Part shown: positions 63,795 through 64,000 of the stretch, one piece after another | Numbering within the stretch: the first letter of the stretch is position 1 | Layout: each line of letters opens with the position of its first letter | From: Prorocentrum cordatum | Taxonomy: Eukaryota; Sar; Dinophyceae; Prorocentrales; Prorocentraceae | Length of the DNA: 64,000 nt | Assembly (NCBI GenBank): GCA_963575745.1 | Contig: CAUYUJ010019886.1 | Span: forward strand, 38,501-102,500 | Reading direction: 5' to 3' | Position numbers and translations under genes: made by a program | Notes under the pieces: model-generated | What the model saw: only the letters and a program-made list of their open reading frames with translations | Told to the model about the DNA's origin: nothing | Database searches by the model: none

Positions 63795-63985
63795 TGCATA
63801 TAGGCCCACCAAGGAATGTTCTAAGAACCTTTTGTGGTCTGCACGACATGTTCTTAGAACATTTTTGGTTGCAACCGTCTTGTGTTTAACACATCGGGCT
63901 TATGTTCTAAGAACATTGTTTTTATTCTTAGAACATTCTGGGGTTCTAAGAACATGTCGTGGTAGGCCCACAGGAATGCCAGGAC
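63795..63985 (+). mobile_element. F15 palindrome cluster between direct repeats
   Basis: AT-rich sequence with five TTCTAAGAAC / TTCTTAGAAC palindromes. TAGGCCCACCAAGGAATG at its left and TAGGCCCACAGGAATG at its right are direct repeats, compatible with a long target duplication or a duplicated terminal motif. No coding capacity. Confidence 0.55.
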
Positions 63986-64000
63986 GGTCGGTCCCTGCTC

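Noticed and set aside
1-64000. CRISPR arrays, bacterial operons, Shine-Dalgarno sites and rho-independent terminators
   Set aside because: The window is eukaryotic nuclear DNA. The tandem repeats lack the uniform repeat and unique-spacer pattern of CRISPR, and hairpins belong to fold-back elements.

Overview
This window looks like dinoflagellate nuclear DNA. The most direct evidence is two near-perfect genomic copies of the dinoflagellate spliced-leader sequence, at 41474-41495 and 52748-52769, each with one mismatch to the known 22-nt leader. GC-rich coding exons, introns with non-standard ends, a seven-repeat RCC1-like protein and LINE-type retroelements fit this. I cannot name the species; a Prorocentrum- or Symbiodinium-like genome is an inference. 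Real coding content is small. Most long open frames are by-products of trinucleotide microsatellites and tandem repeats.

Layout. 0-7 kb: microsatellites, a 78-bp tandem array and no recognised gene. 7.3-10.6 kb: one four-exon gene for a protein of about 917 residues (helical N-terminal half, WW-like motif, C-terminal PH-like region). 10.7-14 kb: two fold-back elements and low-complexity DNA. 14-25 kb and 32-35 kb: about a dozen copies of a 0.7-1 kb non-coding repeat (family F5) carrying (TTG)n arrays, plus a 36-bp satellite and other minisatellites. 26.9-29.8 kb: a four-exon RCC1-repeat gene. 29.8-32 kb: a dense cluster of fold-back elements. 35-40 kb: long (GAG)n purine tracts. 41.5-46.4 kb: a LINE-type retrotransposon with ORF1, an apurinic-type endonuclease and a reverse transcriptase, starting with a spliced-leader relic. 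46-52 kb: microsatellites and small elements. 52.7-53.4 kb: a probable retroposed mRNA copy marked by the second leader relic. 57.6-60.3 kb, minus strand: a badly decayed LINE (reverse transcriptase and RNase H pieces) with small elements nested in it.

The most interesting theme is a set of at least a dozen short (120-300 bp) fold-back or terminal-inverted-repeat element families. Several show 8-bp target duplications. All three introns of the 7.3 kb gene, and the first intron of the RCC1 gene, coincide in extent with such elements; three of these four families have further copies elsewhere in the window. This is the pattern expected of introners (transposons that create introns) from several families acting in one genome. 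All family names (F1, F2 and so on) are labels made here by eye from sequence similarity and have not been searched against any database.
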